From Arcobacter sp. (GTDB lineage: Bacteria; Campylobacterota; Campylobacteria; Campylobacterales; Arcobacteraceae), in contig PKUJ01000002.1 in the NCBI GenBank assembly GCA_002869565.1, forward strand, positions 124,001 to 188,000: DNA of 64,000 nucleotides, given 5' to 3'. Positions 54,404 to 63,084 of this stretch are shown piece after piece. The notes under the pieces were generated by a model. It did no database searches. It was not told where the DNA came from and saw nothing but the letters and a program-made list of their open reading frames with translations. The position numbers and the translations under genes were made by a program. How positions within the stretch are numbered: the first letter of the stretch is position 1; every line of letters begins with the position of its first letter.

Positions 54404-54838
54404 ATGAAAACTAAAAAAACTCTTTTAATATTAGGGTTTTTTTTCATTTTTAGTGTGATTTATTTGTTTGGGGGTAATGATAATATTACCCTTGAACAGA
54501 TTGTGGTTACACCTGAACTTAAAAAAGAATTTCCTATAAAATCTCATCATGATAGTCTTTCTTTGGAATGTATTCACTGTCATGATGGTCAAGGAAACAA
54601 CCCTAGAGAATTTGAAACACCAGGTGATAAAGGATGTTTATCTTGCCATAAAAATAAAGAATATTTGGCAAATAGATTGGTGTTTATGGATGATTTACAC
54701 GCTAATCCCCATAATTCAATTCATGATGGACCAAATCTTTTTTGTGATGAGTGTCATAATGAACACAAACCATCAATTAATATGTGTGCAGAATGTCATG
54801 AACATGATATTAAAATTTGGATGAAGGAAACGCCATGA
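54404..54838 (+). CDS. Tetrahaem cytochrome c (flavocytochrome c haem subunit)
   Basis: This 144-aa protein has an N-terminal signal/anchor and four CxxCH haem sites (CIHCH, CLSCH, CDECH, CAECH), like the haem domain that is fused to FccA in Shewanella. The ATG at 54404 is chosen; an upstream TTG in frame lies inside the flavoprotein gene and would give no signal peptide start. It starts 2 nt after the flavoprotein stop and overlaps the NapC gene by 4 nt, so it is the electron carrier to the flavoprotein. Confidence 0.91.
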   Translation: MKTKKTLLILGFFFIFSVIYLFGGNDNITLEQIVVTPELKKEFPIKSHHDSLSLECIHCHDGQGNNPREFETPGDKGCLSCHKNKEYLANRLVFMDDLHANPHNSIHDGPNLFCDECHNEHKPSINMCAECHEHDIKIWMKETP

Positions 54839-55449
54839 AAAAAAATATTTTCTTAATTGGATTAGGTGGCGTTTTTGTAGGACTTCTATTTGCTTTGGCA
54901 ACTTATGATGGAATACATAGAACTAGTACAGATAAATTCTGTAGTGTTTGTCATGAAATGCGACCTATGACTGCTGCATATGAAAATGATGTGCACGGTG
55001 GAAAAGGAAAAACAGGAATAAAAGTTGCATGTGTAAATTGTCATTTACCACAAGGAAATATTCTTAGTTATATTGGTACAAAAGCAAAAAATGGAGCTCT
55101 TGAAGTTGGAATTCATTTTCTCGGAGATCCAGATGCTATTGATTGGCAAGAGAAACGTAAACATAGAAAAGATTTTGTTTATGATAAAGGTTGTATAAAT
55201 TGTCATACAACTTACAAAACGAATGAAGCTATCAGTAAAAAAGGTAAGGAAATGCATCTACACTATGAAAAACTTTTAAATACTGAGAAAAAAATTGGAT
55301 GTGCATCTTGTCATGCTGAGGTGGGACATACTGGATTAAGAAGTACTCTTAACTATTATAAACCTGAATATAAATTTTATGATGGTAAACTTGACAAAAA
55401 AAGAGACGAAGTAGATAAAAAATTAACTGAGGAATTAGAAAAGGACTAG
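54835..55449 (+). CDS. NapC/NirT-type tetrahaem quinol dehydrogenase
   Basis: This 204-aa protein has one N-terminal membrane anchor (about residues 5-24) and four CxxCH sites (CSVCH, CVNCH, CINCH, CASCH). CSVCHEMRPM is typical of NapC/NirT. It oxidises membrane quinol and passes electrons to periplasmic cytochromes, here the tetrahaem subunit. ATG 54835 overlaps the previous stop and has AAGGA six nt upstream. The three genes form a quinol-to-substrate electron path. Confidence 0.93.
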   Translation: MKKNIFLIGLGGVFVGLLFALATYDGIHRTSTDKFCSVCHEMRPMTAAYENDVHGGKGKTGIKVACVNCHLPQGNILSYIGTKAKNGALEVGIHFLGDPDAIDWQEKRKHRKDFVYDKGCINCHTTYKTNEAISKKGKEMHLHYEKLLNTEKKIGCASCHAEVGHTGLRSTLNYYKPEYKFYDGKLDKKRDEVDKKLTEELEKD

Positions 55450-55452
55450 GAT

Positions 55453-56109
55453 ATGAAAATCCTTCTTTGTGAACCAGATAGAGAGTTAAGAAAAGAGATT
55501 GTAGATCAACTAAATAAATATCGTTTAAAGATTAACATAAAAGATATAGGAGATGAAAAAAAGATTTTTGAAGAAGAAGTATCTTCTTTAAATCTTTTTT
55601 CTCTTTTTGTTCTTAATTTAAGTGATCCAGAGGATACTAAGATTTTAAATTTTATAAGAAGATCTGGAGCAACTGTCCCCATTCTTCTTATATTAGAAAA
55701 AGATGTTAGTCCTCATATATTTAGAAAAATTTATTATCTTTCATATGACGATGTAATTAGAAAAGATTTTTATCCTCAAGAGATAATATTTCATATTTAT
55801 AAACTATGTGATATTTGGAATGATGATGTTTTCTTCATATCCAAAAATGTATATTTTGATTACAAAAATTCTATTTTTGTTTACAATGATTCCGACATTC
55901 ATTTAGGAAGAAAAGAGGCCTTATTGTTGAAATTTTTATTTGTAAAAAATTCACATGTTGTTTCATTTGATGAAATTATCTATTATGTATATGATAATGA
56001 AGTTATTAAAGAAGAGAGAATTAGATCTTTAGTGAGACAACTTAGAGCAAAACTTCCTACAAGCATTATTCAAACTGTCAAAGGTGAGGGATATAGGATA
56101 AAAAATTAA
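55453..56109 (+). CDS. OmpR-type response regulator lacking the phospho-acceptor Asp
   Basis: This 218-aa protein has a receiver domain (1 to about 115) and a winged-helix DNA-binding domain (about 125-218, ending LPTSIIQTVKGEGYRIKN). In the receiver, the acceptor position after beta-3 reads LFVLNLSDPED, placing Asn55 where Asp is expected; the conserved Thr/Ser after beta-4 is also absent (ILLILEKD). It is therefore an atypical, probably phosphorylation-independent regulator. It is 3 nt behind the NapC gene and no kinase is adjacent, so it probably regulates the reductase genes by another signal. Confidence 0.88.
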   Translation: MKILLCEPDRELRKEIVDQLNKYRLKINIKDIGDEKKIFEEEVSSLNLFSLFVLNLSDPEDTKILNFIRRSGATVPILLILEKDVSPHIFRKIYYLSYDDVIRKDFYPQEIIFHIYKLCDIWNDDVFFISKNVYFDYKNSIFVYNDSDIHLGRKEALLLKFLFVKNSHVVSFDEIIYYVYDNEVIKEERIRSLVRQLRAKLPTSIIQTVKGEGYRIKN

Positions 56110-56267
56110 ATAGAAATATTCTTTAATTAAGATAGCTAAAAACAATTAAAAATATTTAAAAAAGGTGAGAGGAAAAATGAAATTTATTTTTCTCTTATAA
56201 AATAGTTTTGTGTTTATTAATGATAATAATACTTAAAACTAATATTATTATAATTTAAGGAAAAATT

Positions 56268-57518
56268 ATGAAATTCGCAAAAGTTTCGTTAATGGCGTTG
56301 TTAGCAATTGGTACATCTTCTTTTGCAGCAGATTCGTTAGAAGATGCATTTAAAAATGGTAAGTTTAGTGGCGAGTTTAGATTTTTATACACTACAGGAA
56401 GTAAATCTGATGTAGCGGCTACAAACCCAGCGAATAATTCAAAAACAGGTTCTATAGCTGTTGAAATGAATTATTTAACGGATAGTTTTTATGGATTTAA
56501 TTTAGGTCTTGGTGCTCAATCAGCTCATGATTTAGGTTTCCATGATAGAGATGGTTCAACTGAGGATGATTCTAGAAATACAGTTAGTTCATCTCATTTA
56601 AATAATTTATATTTAAAATATTCAATGCTAAAGTCTAATATCATTGTTGGTAGACAAACTATAAAATTACCAATATTAATGAGCAGTGGGGCTTTCCCTC
56701 TTGAAGATTCATTTGATGCAGTATCTTTAAATATAAAAGAGATACCAAATACATTTGTAAATGCTACATATGTTAAAAAATGGAATAAGAGATATGGTAG
56801 TGATTCTAGTGGTTCTGTAGTTCAAGAAGATACAGATTATAAAAAACCTTTATACTCTTTATATATTAGAAATAAAAGTATTGAAAATCTAACTTTAGAC
56901 GGGCAATATTTAATGACAAATGAAAATAGTAATAATGGTGATGCACCAGTACTTATTTCAGGTGGATATGATGAATATTTTCTAAGAGCAAATTATAAGT
57001 TTCCAATTGATTTTCCATTATCATTAGGAATAACATATGGTGGCGCTGATTTTGATGCCACAGGAGCAAAAGATACGTCATTCTATGGTCTTAAATTAGG
57101 AACAAAAGTAGGTGATTTTAAATTAAATTTAGCCTATACATCAGTTGATGATGACAATAGTTTCCCTGGAACTTTAGGACATGTACCTGATACAATACTT
57201 TATACTAATATGCTAACTAATAATGGAATATTTGCAGGTACAGAAGCAGTATCTCTTGAAGCTATATATGATTTCGGAATTGAAAACTTATATACATCAG
57301 CTAAGGTTGCACATTTTGATCAAAGTAATGAAGGAATGTTAAATTCATCAGTAGATTTATACAAATCAGATGAAATTAATATTGATATACGATATAAATT
57401 TTCTGGAGCATTAAAAGGATTTAGTACTCGTCTTTATGCTGGATATGGAGATTATGATGAGAATGTACCAAAAGATACTTTCTCTTATGCAAGATTATAT
57501 ATAAATTATAAATTTTAG
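56268..57518 (+). CDS. Outer-membrane porin
   Basis: This 416-aa protein has a signal peptide ending FAADS (residue about 22), alternating amphipathic strands throughout and a C-terminal Phe (ARLYINYKF), the signature of outer-membrane beta-barrels. EFRFLYTTGS and GRQTIKLPILMSS resemble Campylobacterota OprD-like porins. An AAGGA site precedes the ATG. It follows the regulator by 158 nt and may admit the substrate of the periplasmic reductase (inference). Confidence 0.88.
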   Translation: MKFAKVSLMALLAIGTSSFAADSLEDAFKNGKFSGEFRFLYTTGSKSDVAATNPANNSKTGSIAVEMNYLTDSFYGFNLGLGAQSAHDLGFHDRDGSTEDDSRNTVSSSHLNNLYLKYSMLKSNIIVGRQTIKLPILMSSGAFPLEDSFDAVSLNIKEIPNTFVNATYVKKWNKRYGSDSSGSVVQEDTDYKKPLYSLYIRNKSIENLTLDGQYLMTNENSNNGDAPVLISGGYDEYFLRANYKFPIDFPLSLGITYGGADFDATGAKDTSFYGLKLGTKVGDFKLNLAYTSVDDDNSFPGTLGHVPDTILYTNMLTNNGIFAGTEAVSLEAIYDFGIENLYTSAKVAHFDQSNEGMLNSSVDLYKSDEINIDIRYKFSGALKGFSTRLYAGYGDYDENVPKDTFSYARLYINYKF

Positions 57519-57558
57519 TACTATGTAAATTTATGGCAAGGGAATAAAAGGATAAATT

Positions 57559-58122
57559 ATGAAAATAAATATATCAAAAATTGCTAATCTTCCTTCCCAG
57601 TTTGGAAATTTTAAAATCCAAGCATTTCAAGAAGGAATAAAAGAGCATTTGGTAATTTACAAAAAACCTTTTGGAAAAATTCCCTTAGTCAGGATTCATA
57701 GTGAATGTTTAACCGGAGATAGTTTAGGCTCATTGAAGTGCGATTGTGGTGCACAGTTGGAGTATTCATTGTCAAATATCTCAAAATTAGGTGGCTTAGT
57801 AATATATCTTCGTCAAGAGGGAAGGAATATTGGTCTTTTTAATAAAGTCAATGCTTACTCTTTACAAGATAAAGGACTTGACACAATTGAAGCTAATCAT
57901 CAGTTAGGTTTTAAGATGGATGAACGCAGTTATGAAATCACAGACACTATTTTTGAATATTTCCAGATAGATAAAATACGATTATTAACAAACAATCCCA
58001 AAAAAATTAATTCTCTTAAAAGTGTTAAGATTATAGAAAGGTGTCCAATTGTTATGCCTTCTAATAAATACAATGTAGATTATCTAAAAACAAAAAAAGA
58101 GATAATGGGACATATGATATAG
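57559..58122 (+). CDS. ribA: GTP cyclohydrolase II (RibA)
   Basis: This 187-aa enzyme opens GTP to start riboflavin synthesis. The zinc motif is visible in RIHSECLTGDSLGSLKCDCG near residue 54-73 and catalytic residues lie in RQEGRNIGLFNKVNAY. It is the active GTP cyclohydrolase, in contrast to the degenerate domain of its neighbour. AAGGA supports the start. It follows the porin by 40 nt. Confidence 0.93.
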   Translation: MKINISKIANLPSQFGNFKIQAFQEGIKEHLVIYKKPFGKIPLVRIHSECLTGDSLGSLKCDCGAQLEYSLSNISKLGGLVIYLRQEGRNIGLFNKVNAYSLQDKGLDTIEANHQLGFKMDERSYEITDTIFEYFQIDKIRLLTNNPKKINSLKSVKIIERCPIVMPSNKYNVDYLKTKKEIMGHMI

Positions 58123-58134
58123 AGGAATGAAAAA

Positions 58135-59196
58135 ATGAATGCAATAATTAATGATCAAAAAACAATAGAAACAATAGCTAGAGTAAAACAAGCTATTAAA
58201 GATATTAGTGAAGGGAAAATGGTTGTTATGGTTGATGATGAAGATAGGGAAAATGAAGGGGATTTAGTTTATTCAGCTTCATTTTCAAGTGCTCAAAAAG
58301 TCAATTTTATGGCAAGTCAAGCTAAAGGTCTTATTTGTGTATCTGTTTCAAAGAATATTGCACATAGATTAAACTTAGTACCAATGGTAAAAAATAATGA
58401 CTCTTCATATGAAACTGCTTTTACTATTTCTGTAGATGCTAAACATGCAGCAACAGGTATATCTGCATTAGAACGTGATATGACAATTAAAATTCTTGCA
58501 GATGGAACATCTACTTCATTAGAACTTGTTAGACCAGGACATATTTTTCCTCTTATTGCAAAAGAGGGCGGTTCATTAGTTCGTACAGGTCACACGGAAG
58601 GTTCAGTTGATTTATGTAAATTAGCAGGATTATCGGAGTCAAGTGTTATTTGTGAAATTATGAAAGAAGATGGAACTATGGCAAGAAGACCTGATCTTGA
58701 TATTTTTTGTAAAAAACATGATTTAAACATAGTATATATTTCAGATATTATTGAATATCGTATGATGAATGAATCTCTTGTAAGATTAATTTCTAAAGAA
58801 AATGTTGAGTTTATGGATGAAAAAGCAAAAAGACTTGAATTTACAGATCATTTAGATAATCGACATATTGTTTATACTTTTGGGAAACTTCATCAAGAAT
58901 CAGCTATAAAATTTCATAGAGTAACTGATGATGAAAAACTTTTTGCAGATACAATTAGATATAAAAGTTTACAAAATAGTATTACATATTTGCAAAAACA
59001 TGGGGGAGCTCTTGTTTTTATGAAAAATGATTTAAAAAATATGAAAAAGATTCGTGAATATGGGATTGGTGCGCAGATTATCAATCAACTTGGAATTGAA
59101 AAAATAAATTTACTTAGTGATAATAAAGAAAAAGAATTTTTAGGTATCACTGGTTTTGGTTTAGAAATTAATAAATATATAAAAACATTGAGTTAA
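58135..59196 (+). CDS. ribB: 3,4-dihydroxy-2-butanone-4-phosphate synthase with degenerate GTP cyclohydrolase-like C-terminus
   Basis: This 353-aa protein has a complete DHBP synthase domain (1 to about 220: MVVMVDDEDRENEGDLVY, MASQAKGLICV, RTGHTEGSVDLCKLAG). The C-terminal half has RibA-like layout but lacks the zinc-binding cysteines and the catalytic RQEGRGIG-type motif, so it is likely inactive. Bifunctional RibBA with a decayed RibA half is common in Campylobacterota. It lies 12 nt after ribA. Together they would raise flavin supply for the flavoprotein upstream (inference). Confidence 0.9.
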   Translation: MNAIINDQKTIETIARVKQAIKDISEGKMVVMVDDEDRENEGDLVYSASFSSAQKVNFMASQAKGLICVSVSKNIAHRLNLVPMVKNNDSSYETAFTISVDAKHAATGISALERDMTIKILADGTSTSLELVRPGHIFPLIAKEGGSLVRTGHTEGSVDLCKLAGLSESSVICEIMKEDGTMARRPDLDIFCKKHDLNIVYISDIIEYRMMNESLVRLISKENVEFMDEKAKRLEFTDHLDNRHIVYTFGKLHQESAIKFHRVTDDEKLFADTIRYKSLQNSITYLQKHGGALVFMKNDLKNMKKIREYGIGAQIINQLGIEKINLLSDNKEKEFLGITGFGLEINKYIKTLS

Positions 59197-59355
59197 GTTT
59201 TTTTTATTTTTTAATGATAAAAATATGATAAATGAATAGGTTATTTAATTTTTTAATAGAATATTTTAAGTAAAATTTAAGAATTAGAAACCTGATGACA
59301 TAATAAAGACATTTTGTTATGGTAAAATTAGTGATTTTATAACAAAAGGAAAATA

Positions 59356-61479
59356 ATGAAGACTGTAAGTATAAAATCAAAGCTTTTAATATTTTTATTT
59401 ATTAGTATCTCTTGTTCGTTTTTTATTCTTGGATTTTTTAACGCATCTAATGAATATGAGTCTGAGTACAATTTAGTAAAATTAGATCAAACAAATTTAT
59501 CTGCTCAAACATCAAAATTTATTGATGGTTACCTAGCCTCTAAGATTACAATAGTTTCGTCTGTAGCTGACATGATAGAGAATCAAAATCTTAATATAGA
59601 AAATAAAGTGCTAATTAATCAATTGATGTCAGGTAAAAAAGCGGGTAACTTTGCAAGTATGTATTTAGGGTTAGAAGATAGTGGTGACTTGATTAAATTT
59701 AATGGTGTACTAAAAAGTATAGCAACTATGAATTATGATGCAAGAATTAGGCCTTGGTATAAAAAAGCTATGAAAATAAAAAAAGCTGGTGTTTCTGAAC
59801 CCTTTGTTGATAATACTACAAAAAGATTAGTTATTACCGTTTTTGCTCCTTATAAAAAAGATGATAAGTTAATTGGAGTTGTTGGGGCAAATATTTTTTT
59901 AGATACTGTTGTTAACACTATCTTAAATTTAAAATTACCTAATGGTGGATTTGCATATATGTTATCTAGCGATGGAAAAGTATTAATTCATAAAGATAAA
60001 AAGTTATTAAAAAAAGAGAGTTCTTTATTTAAAAAAGCTAAAACAGATAAAGATATTGATTTTGCAGAAGTTAGTGAAAATGGAATAAGTAAATTAATTT
60101 CATATAGTAAAATAAAAATTTCATCTTGGTACTTAGCTGTTGAAGTAGATAAAGATACTATTTTTAATAAAATAAAAGCAAATATTTTAAAAGAGGTTGT
60201 TCTTTACTTAGTATTGCTAGCGGCAATTTTGGGATTTGTATATTTTATGCTGAAAAAGTTACTAAATCCAATAGCTACACTTGAAAATGGACTAAATGAT
60301 TTCTTTGAATATTTGCAAGGAAAAAAAGATACAGTTTCTGTTCTAAATATTAATACAAATGATGAATTTGGAAATATGGCTCGTAAGATTGATATGGAAA
60401 TTGAGATTGTTAGAGTTGGTATTGATAAGGATAGATTATTAATTGAAAATGTTAAAGATGTTGTTAATAAAATCAAAGAAGGAAATTTAGATGTGCAGGT
60501 TGTAGGTGAAACTTCGACTCAATCCCTAAATGAATTAAAAATCATATTAAATGATATGATTAAAACAATTAGTGAAAATGTTCATAATGATATAAATACT
60601 ATTTTATTTGCACTTGAAAAATACTCAAAATTAGATTTTGTAAATAATATAGAAAATCCTAATGGAAAAATATCAAAAGGTTTAAATGGTTTATGTGACA
60701 TTATTAATGAAATGTTGAGAGAAAACTATACTTTAGGTATGACTTTAGAAAATAATGCAAAACTGTTATTAGGAAACGTGGATATTCTTAATAAATCTTC
60801 AAATGAAACAGCGGTTTCTTTAGAAGAAACATCTGCTTCATTAGAAGAAATTACAACAACAATTATTGATACGACTGAAAATATTTCTAAAATGGTTGGT
60901 TATTCTGAAAATTTAGTTAATTCAATTAGCAATGGACAGGAGTTAGCAAAAAATACTGCACAATCAATGAATGAAATCAATGAACAGACAACTTCAATAG
61001 CCGATGCCATTACAGTTATTGATCAAATCGCTTTCCAAACAAATATTCTTTCTTTAAATGCGGCAGTTGAAGCTGCAACAGCAGGTGAAGCTGGGAAAGG
61101 TTTTGCAGTAGTTGCCCAAGAAGTAAGAAATCTTGCATCAAGATCAGCGGAAGCTGCCAAAGAAATAAAAAATCTAGTAGAAAATGCAACACATAAAACA
61201 AACGCAGGTAAAATAAATGCAGATAAAATGATTGATGGTTATACTGAATTAAATGAAAATATAAAAAAAACCACAGAAATTATCAATCATATTGAAATAG
61301 CATCAAATGAACAACGTGTTGGAATTGAACAGATTAACGACGCTGTAACAAAATTAGATCACAGAACACAAGAAAATGCGAGTGTTGCTAGTCAGACTCA
61401 TGAAATTTCTACTGATACGTCTAATATTGCTAAGAATATTATTCAGAATGTTAGTACTAAGAAGTTTAGACGGGATTAA
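59356..61479 (+). CDS. Methyl-accepting chemotaxis protein with double-Cache sensor
   Basis: This 707-aa chemoreceptor has a membrane helix near residue 15, a periplasmic double-Cache domain (about 40-270; [52 protein letters not shown]), a second helix near 285, HAMP, and a C-terminal signalling coiled coil with the same tip as the receptor at 41154. RPWYKKA is the dCache_1 motif that often binds amines or amino acids. AAAGGAA supports the ATG. Confidence 0.92.
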   Translation: MKTVSIKSKLLIFLFISISCSFFILGFFNASNEYESEYNLVKLDQTNLSAQTSKFIDGYLASKITIVSSVADMIENQNLNIENKVLINQLMSGKKAGNFASMYLGLEDSGDLIKFNGVLKSIATMNYDARIRPWYKKAMKIKKAGVSEPFVDNTTKRLVITVFAPYKKDDKLIGVVGANIFLDTVVNTILNLKLPNGGFAYMLSSDGKVLIHKDKKLLKKESSLFKKAKTDKDIDFAEVSENGISKLISYSKIKISSWYLAVEVDKDTIFNKIKANILKEVVLYLVLLAAILGFVYFMLKKLLNPIATLENGLNDFFEYLQGKKDTVSVLNINTNDEFGNMARKIDMEIEIVRVGIDKDRLLIENVKDVVNKIKEGNLDVQVVGETSTQSLNELKIILNDMIKTISENVHNDINTILFALEKYSKLDFVNNIENPNGKISKGLNGLCDIINEMLRENYTLGMTLENNAKLLLGNVDILNKSSNETAVSLEETSASLEEITTTIIDTTENISKMVGYSENLVNSISNGQELAKNTAQSMNEINEQTTSIADAITVIDQIAFQTNILSLNAAVEAATAGEAGKGFAVVAQEVRNLASRSAEAAKEIKNLVENATHKTNAGKINADKMIDGYTELNENIKKTTEIINHIEIASNEQRVGIEQINDAVTKLDHRTQENASVASQTHEISTDTSNIAKNIIQNVSTKKFRRD

Positions 61480-62008
61480 TATTTTAGGAGTGAAGAGATA
61501 TCTCTCTTTGCTCTTTTTTCTTGAAGAACTGGCCTTTTTCGCTTTCTTTACTTTTATCCTTCGGGATTTAGTCCCTAAGTTCCTTCATGGTGGCAAAGTA
61601 AAACCTCGCGATTGTACTCTCTTTTAGAAAAAAAACCATCCGAGTTGAAAGCAAAAGTTCCCTACAGTTTATAAATAAGTTTTGCCTGCAAGCAATATTT
61701 CCTCTGCCTTTCGCACCTTTTTTCAGTCAAATATATTCAGGCTTTTCCGAAAATTATTTTAAAAACTTCCGTCTTTGACAAAGGCTGGATATATGAAGTA
61801 TATAAGAGCCTGATTAAATTAACACATTTGCCGAAACTTCAGGCTTAGTTTCACTTTAAATAAATCTATATTTTTATTTAGTATTTCTTTAATTTTATGA
61901 CATAGTATAATCATAATCAATTAATATGCCTATAAATAACCTAAAAATTAATAGTCATCCTAACAATATTCATATAGATATATAAGCACTTTATAAGAAA
62001 ACTTTAAG

Positions 62009-62014
62009 TATAAT
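62009..62014 (+). promoter_or_regulatory. -10 box of the rpsL-rpsG-fusA operon
   Basis: TATAAT at 62009-62014 is followed by CGCATAC, giving a start site near 62021 and a leader of roughly 195 nt before rpsL. Another TATAAT at 61906-61911 is a second candidate. Confidence 0.6.
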
Positions 62015-62043
62015 CGCATACTTTTTTAGAAAACACTCAACGT

Positions 62044-62156
62044 TTCTCTAGAATGGTAGTATCGTTTTGATTATGATTCTTATCATATGTCATGGCACCG
62101 TGAGGGTGTAACGAGAAGCCTGAGCCGCTTTACAGCTCAAACCAAGAAATAGAGAA
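62044..62156 (+). ncRNA. Structured leader upstream of rpsL (candidate cis-regulatory RNA)
   Basis: TTCTCTA (62044-62050) can pair with TAGAGAA (62150-62156), closing a domain of about 100 nt. Inside lie CACC/GGTG (hairpin near 62095-62107) and TGAGC/GCTCA (near 62121-62139) stems. The enclosed segment is much richer in G and C than normal intergenic DNA here. Placement suggests autoregulation by a ribosomal protein, as S7 does in E. coli, but the fold does not match any leader I know. Confidence 0.45.
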
Positions 62157-62216
62157 TCTTTAACTGATTCACACAATTAATTAATAGATTACTCTAAATA
62201 TAAATAAAGGGAAAGA

Positions 62217-62591
62217 ATGCCTACAATCAATCAGCTTGTAAGAAAAGAGCGAAAAAGAGTGATTAAAAAATCAAAATCACCAGCTTTAGAAAAATGTCCA
62301 CAAAGAAGAGGAGTATGTACAAGAGTATATACTACAACTCCTAAAAAACCTAACTCGGCTTTAAGAAAAGTTGCAAAAGTTAGATTAACAACTGGGTTTG
62401 AAGTAATTTCATACATCGGTGGTGAGGGTCACAACCTTCAAGAACACTCTATCGTATTAGTTAGAGGGGGAAGAGTTAAAGATTTACCTGGTGTAAAATA
62501 TCACATCGTTAGAGGTGCTTTAGATACTGCTGGTGTTGCAAACAGAACTGTTGCAAGATCTAAATACGGTACTAAAAGACCAAAGAAATAA
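62217..62591 (+). CDS. rpsL: 30S ribosomal protein S12
   Basis: This 124-aa protein is the S12 decoding-centre protein. It is full length and has [13 protein letters not shown] with Lys43 and Lys88 intact (the residues changed in streptomycin-resistant mutants), and [24 protein letters not shown] precedes the ATG. It leads the str operon with rpsG and fusA. Confidence 0.98.
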   Translation: MPTINQLVRKERKRVIKKSKSPALEKCPQRRGVCTRVYTTTPKKPNSALRKVAKVRLTTGFEVISYIGGEGHNLQEHSIVLVRGGRVKDLPGVKYHIVRGALDTAGVANRTVARSKYGTKRPKK

Positions 62592-62595
62592 GTAG

Positions 62596-63075
<480 letters not shown>

Positions 63076-63084
63076 GAAATTAAA

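Larger units (their letters stand above)
61480..62216 (+). other. 737-bp intergenic region: GC-richer non-coding block followed by the str-operon promoter and leader
   Basis: The left part (about 61500-61860) is GC-richer than its surroundings and has no credible gene on either strand. It includes a GGGA/TCCC mini-hairpin around 61562-61575, and TTCAGGCT occurs twice (at about 61737 and 61838) with a complementary AGCCTGA at 61807-61813. It is not tRNA, tmRNA, 6S, SRP or RNase P RNA as far as I can read. The right part (61900-62216) contains two TATAAT boxes and the rpsL leader described separately. Confidence 0.6.

Noticed and set aside
54362-54406. Longer N-terminus for the tetrahaem cytochrome from an upstream TTG
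   Set aside because: It would overlap the flavoprotein gene and place polar residues before the signal peptide; ATG 54404 gives a normal signal sequence.
57519-57558. FMN riboswitch before ribA
   Set aside because: The leader is only 40 nt and lacks the conserved RFN elements.
61376-61627. Open frame of 83 codons overlapping the end of the second chemoreceptor
   Set aside because: It lies mostly in another frame of the receptor gene, has no ribosome site, and its tail runs into the GC-richer non-coding block; not a credible gene.
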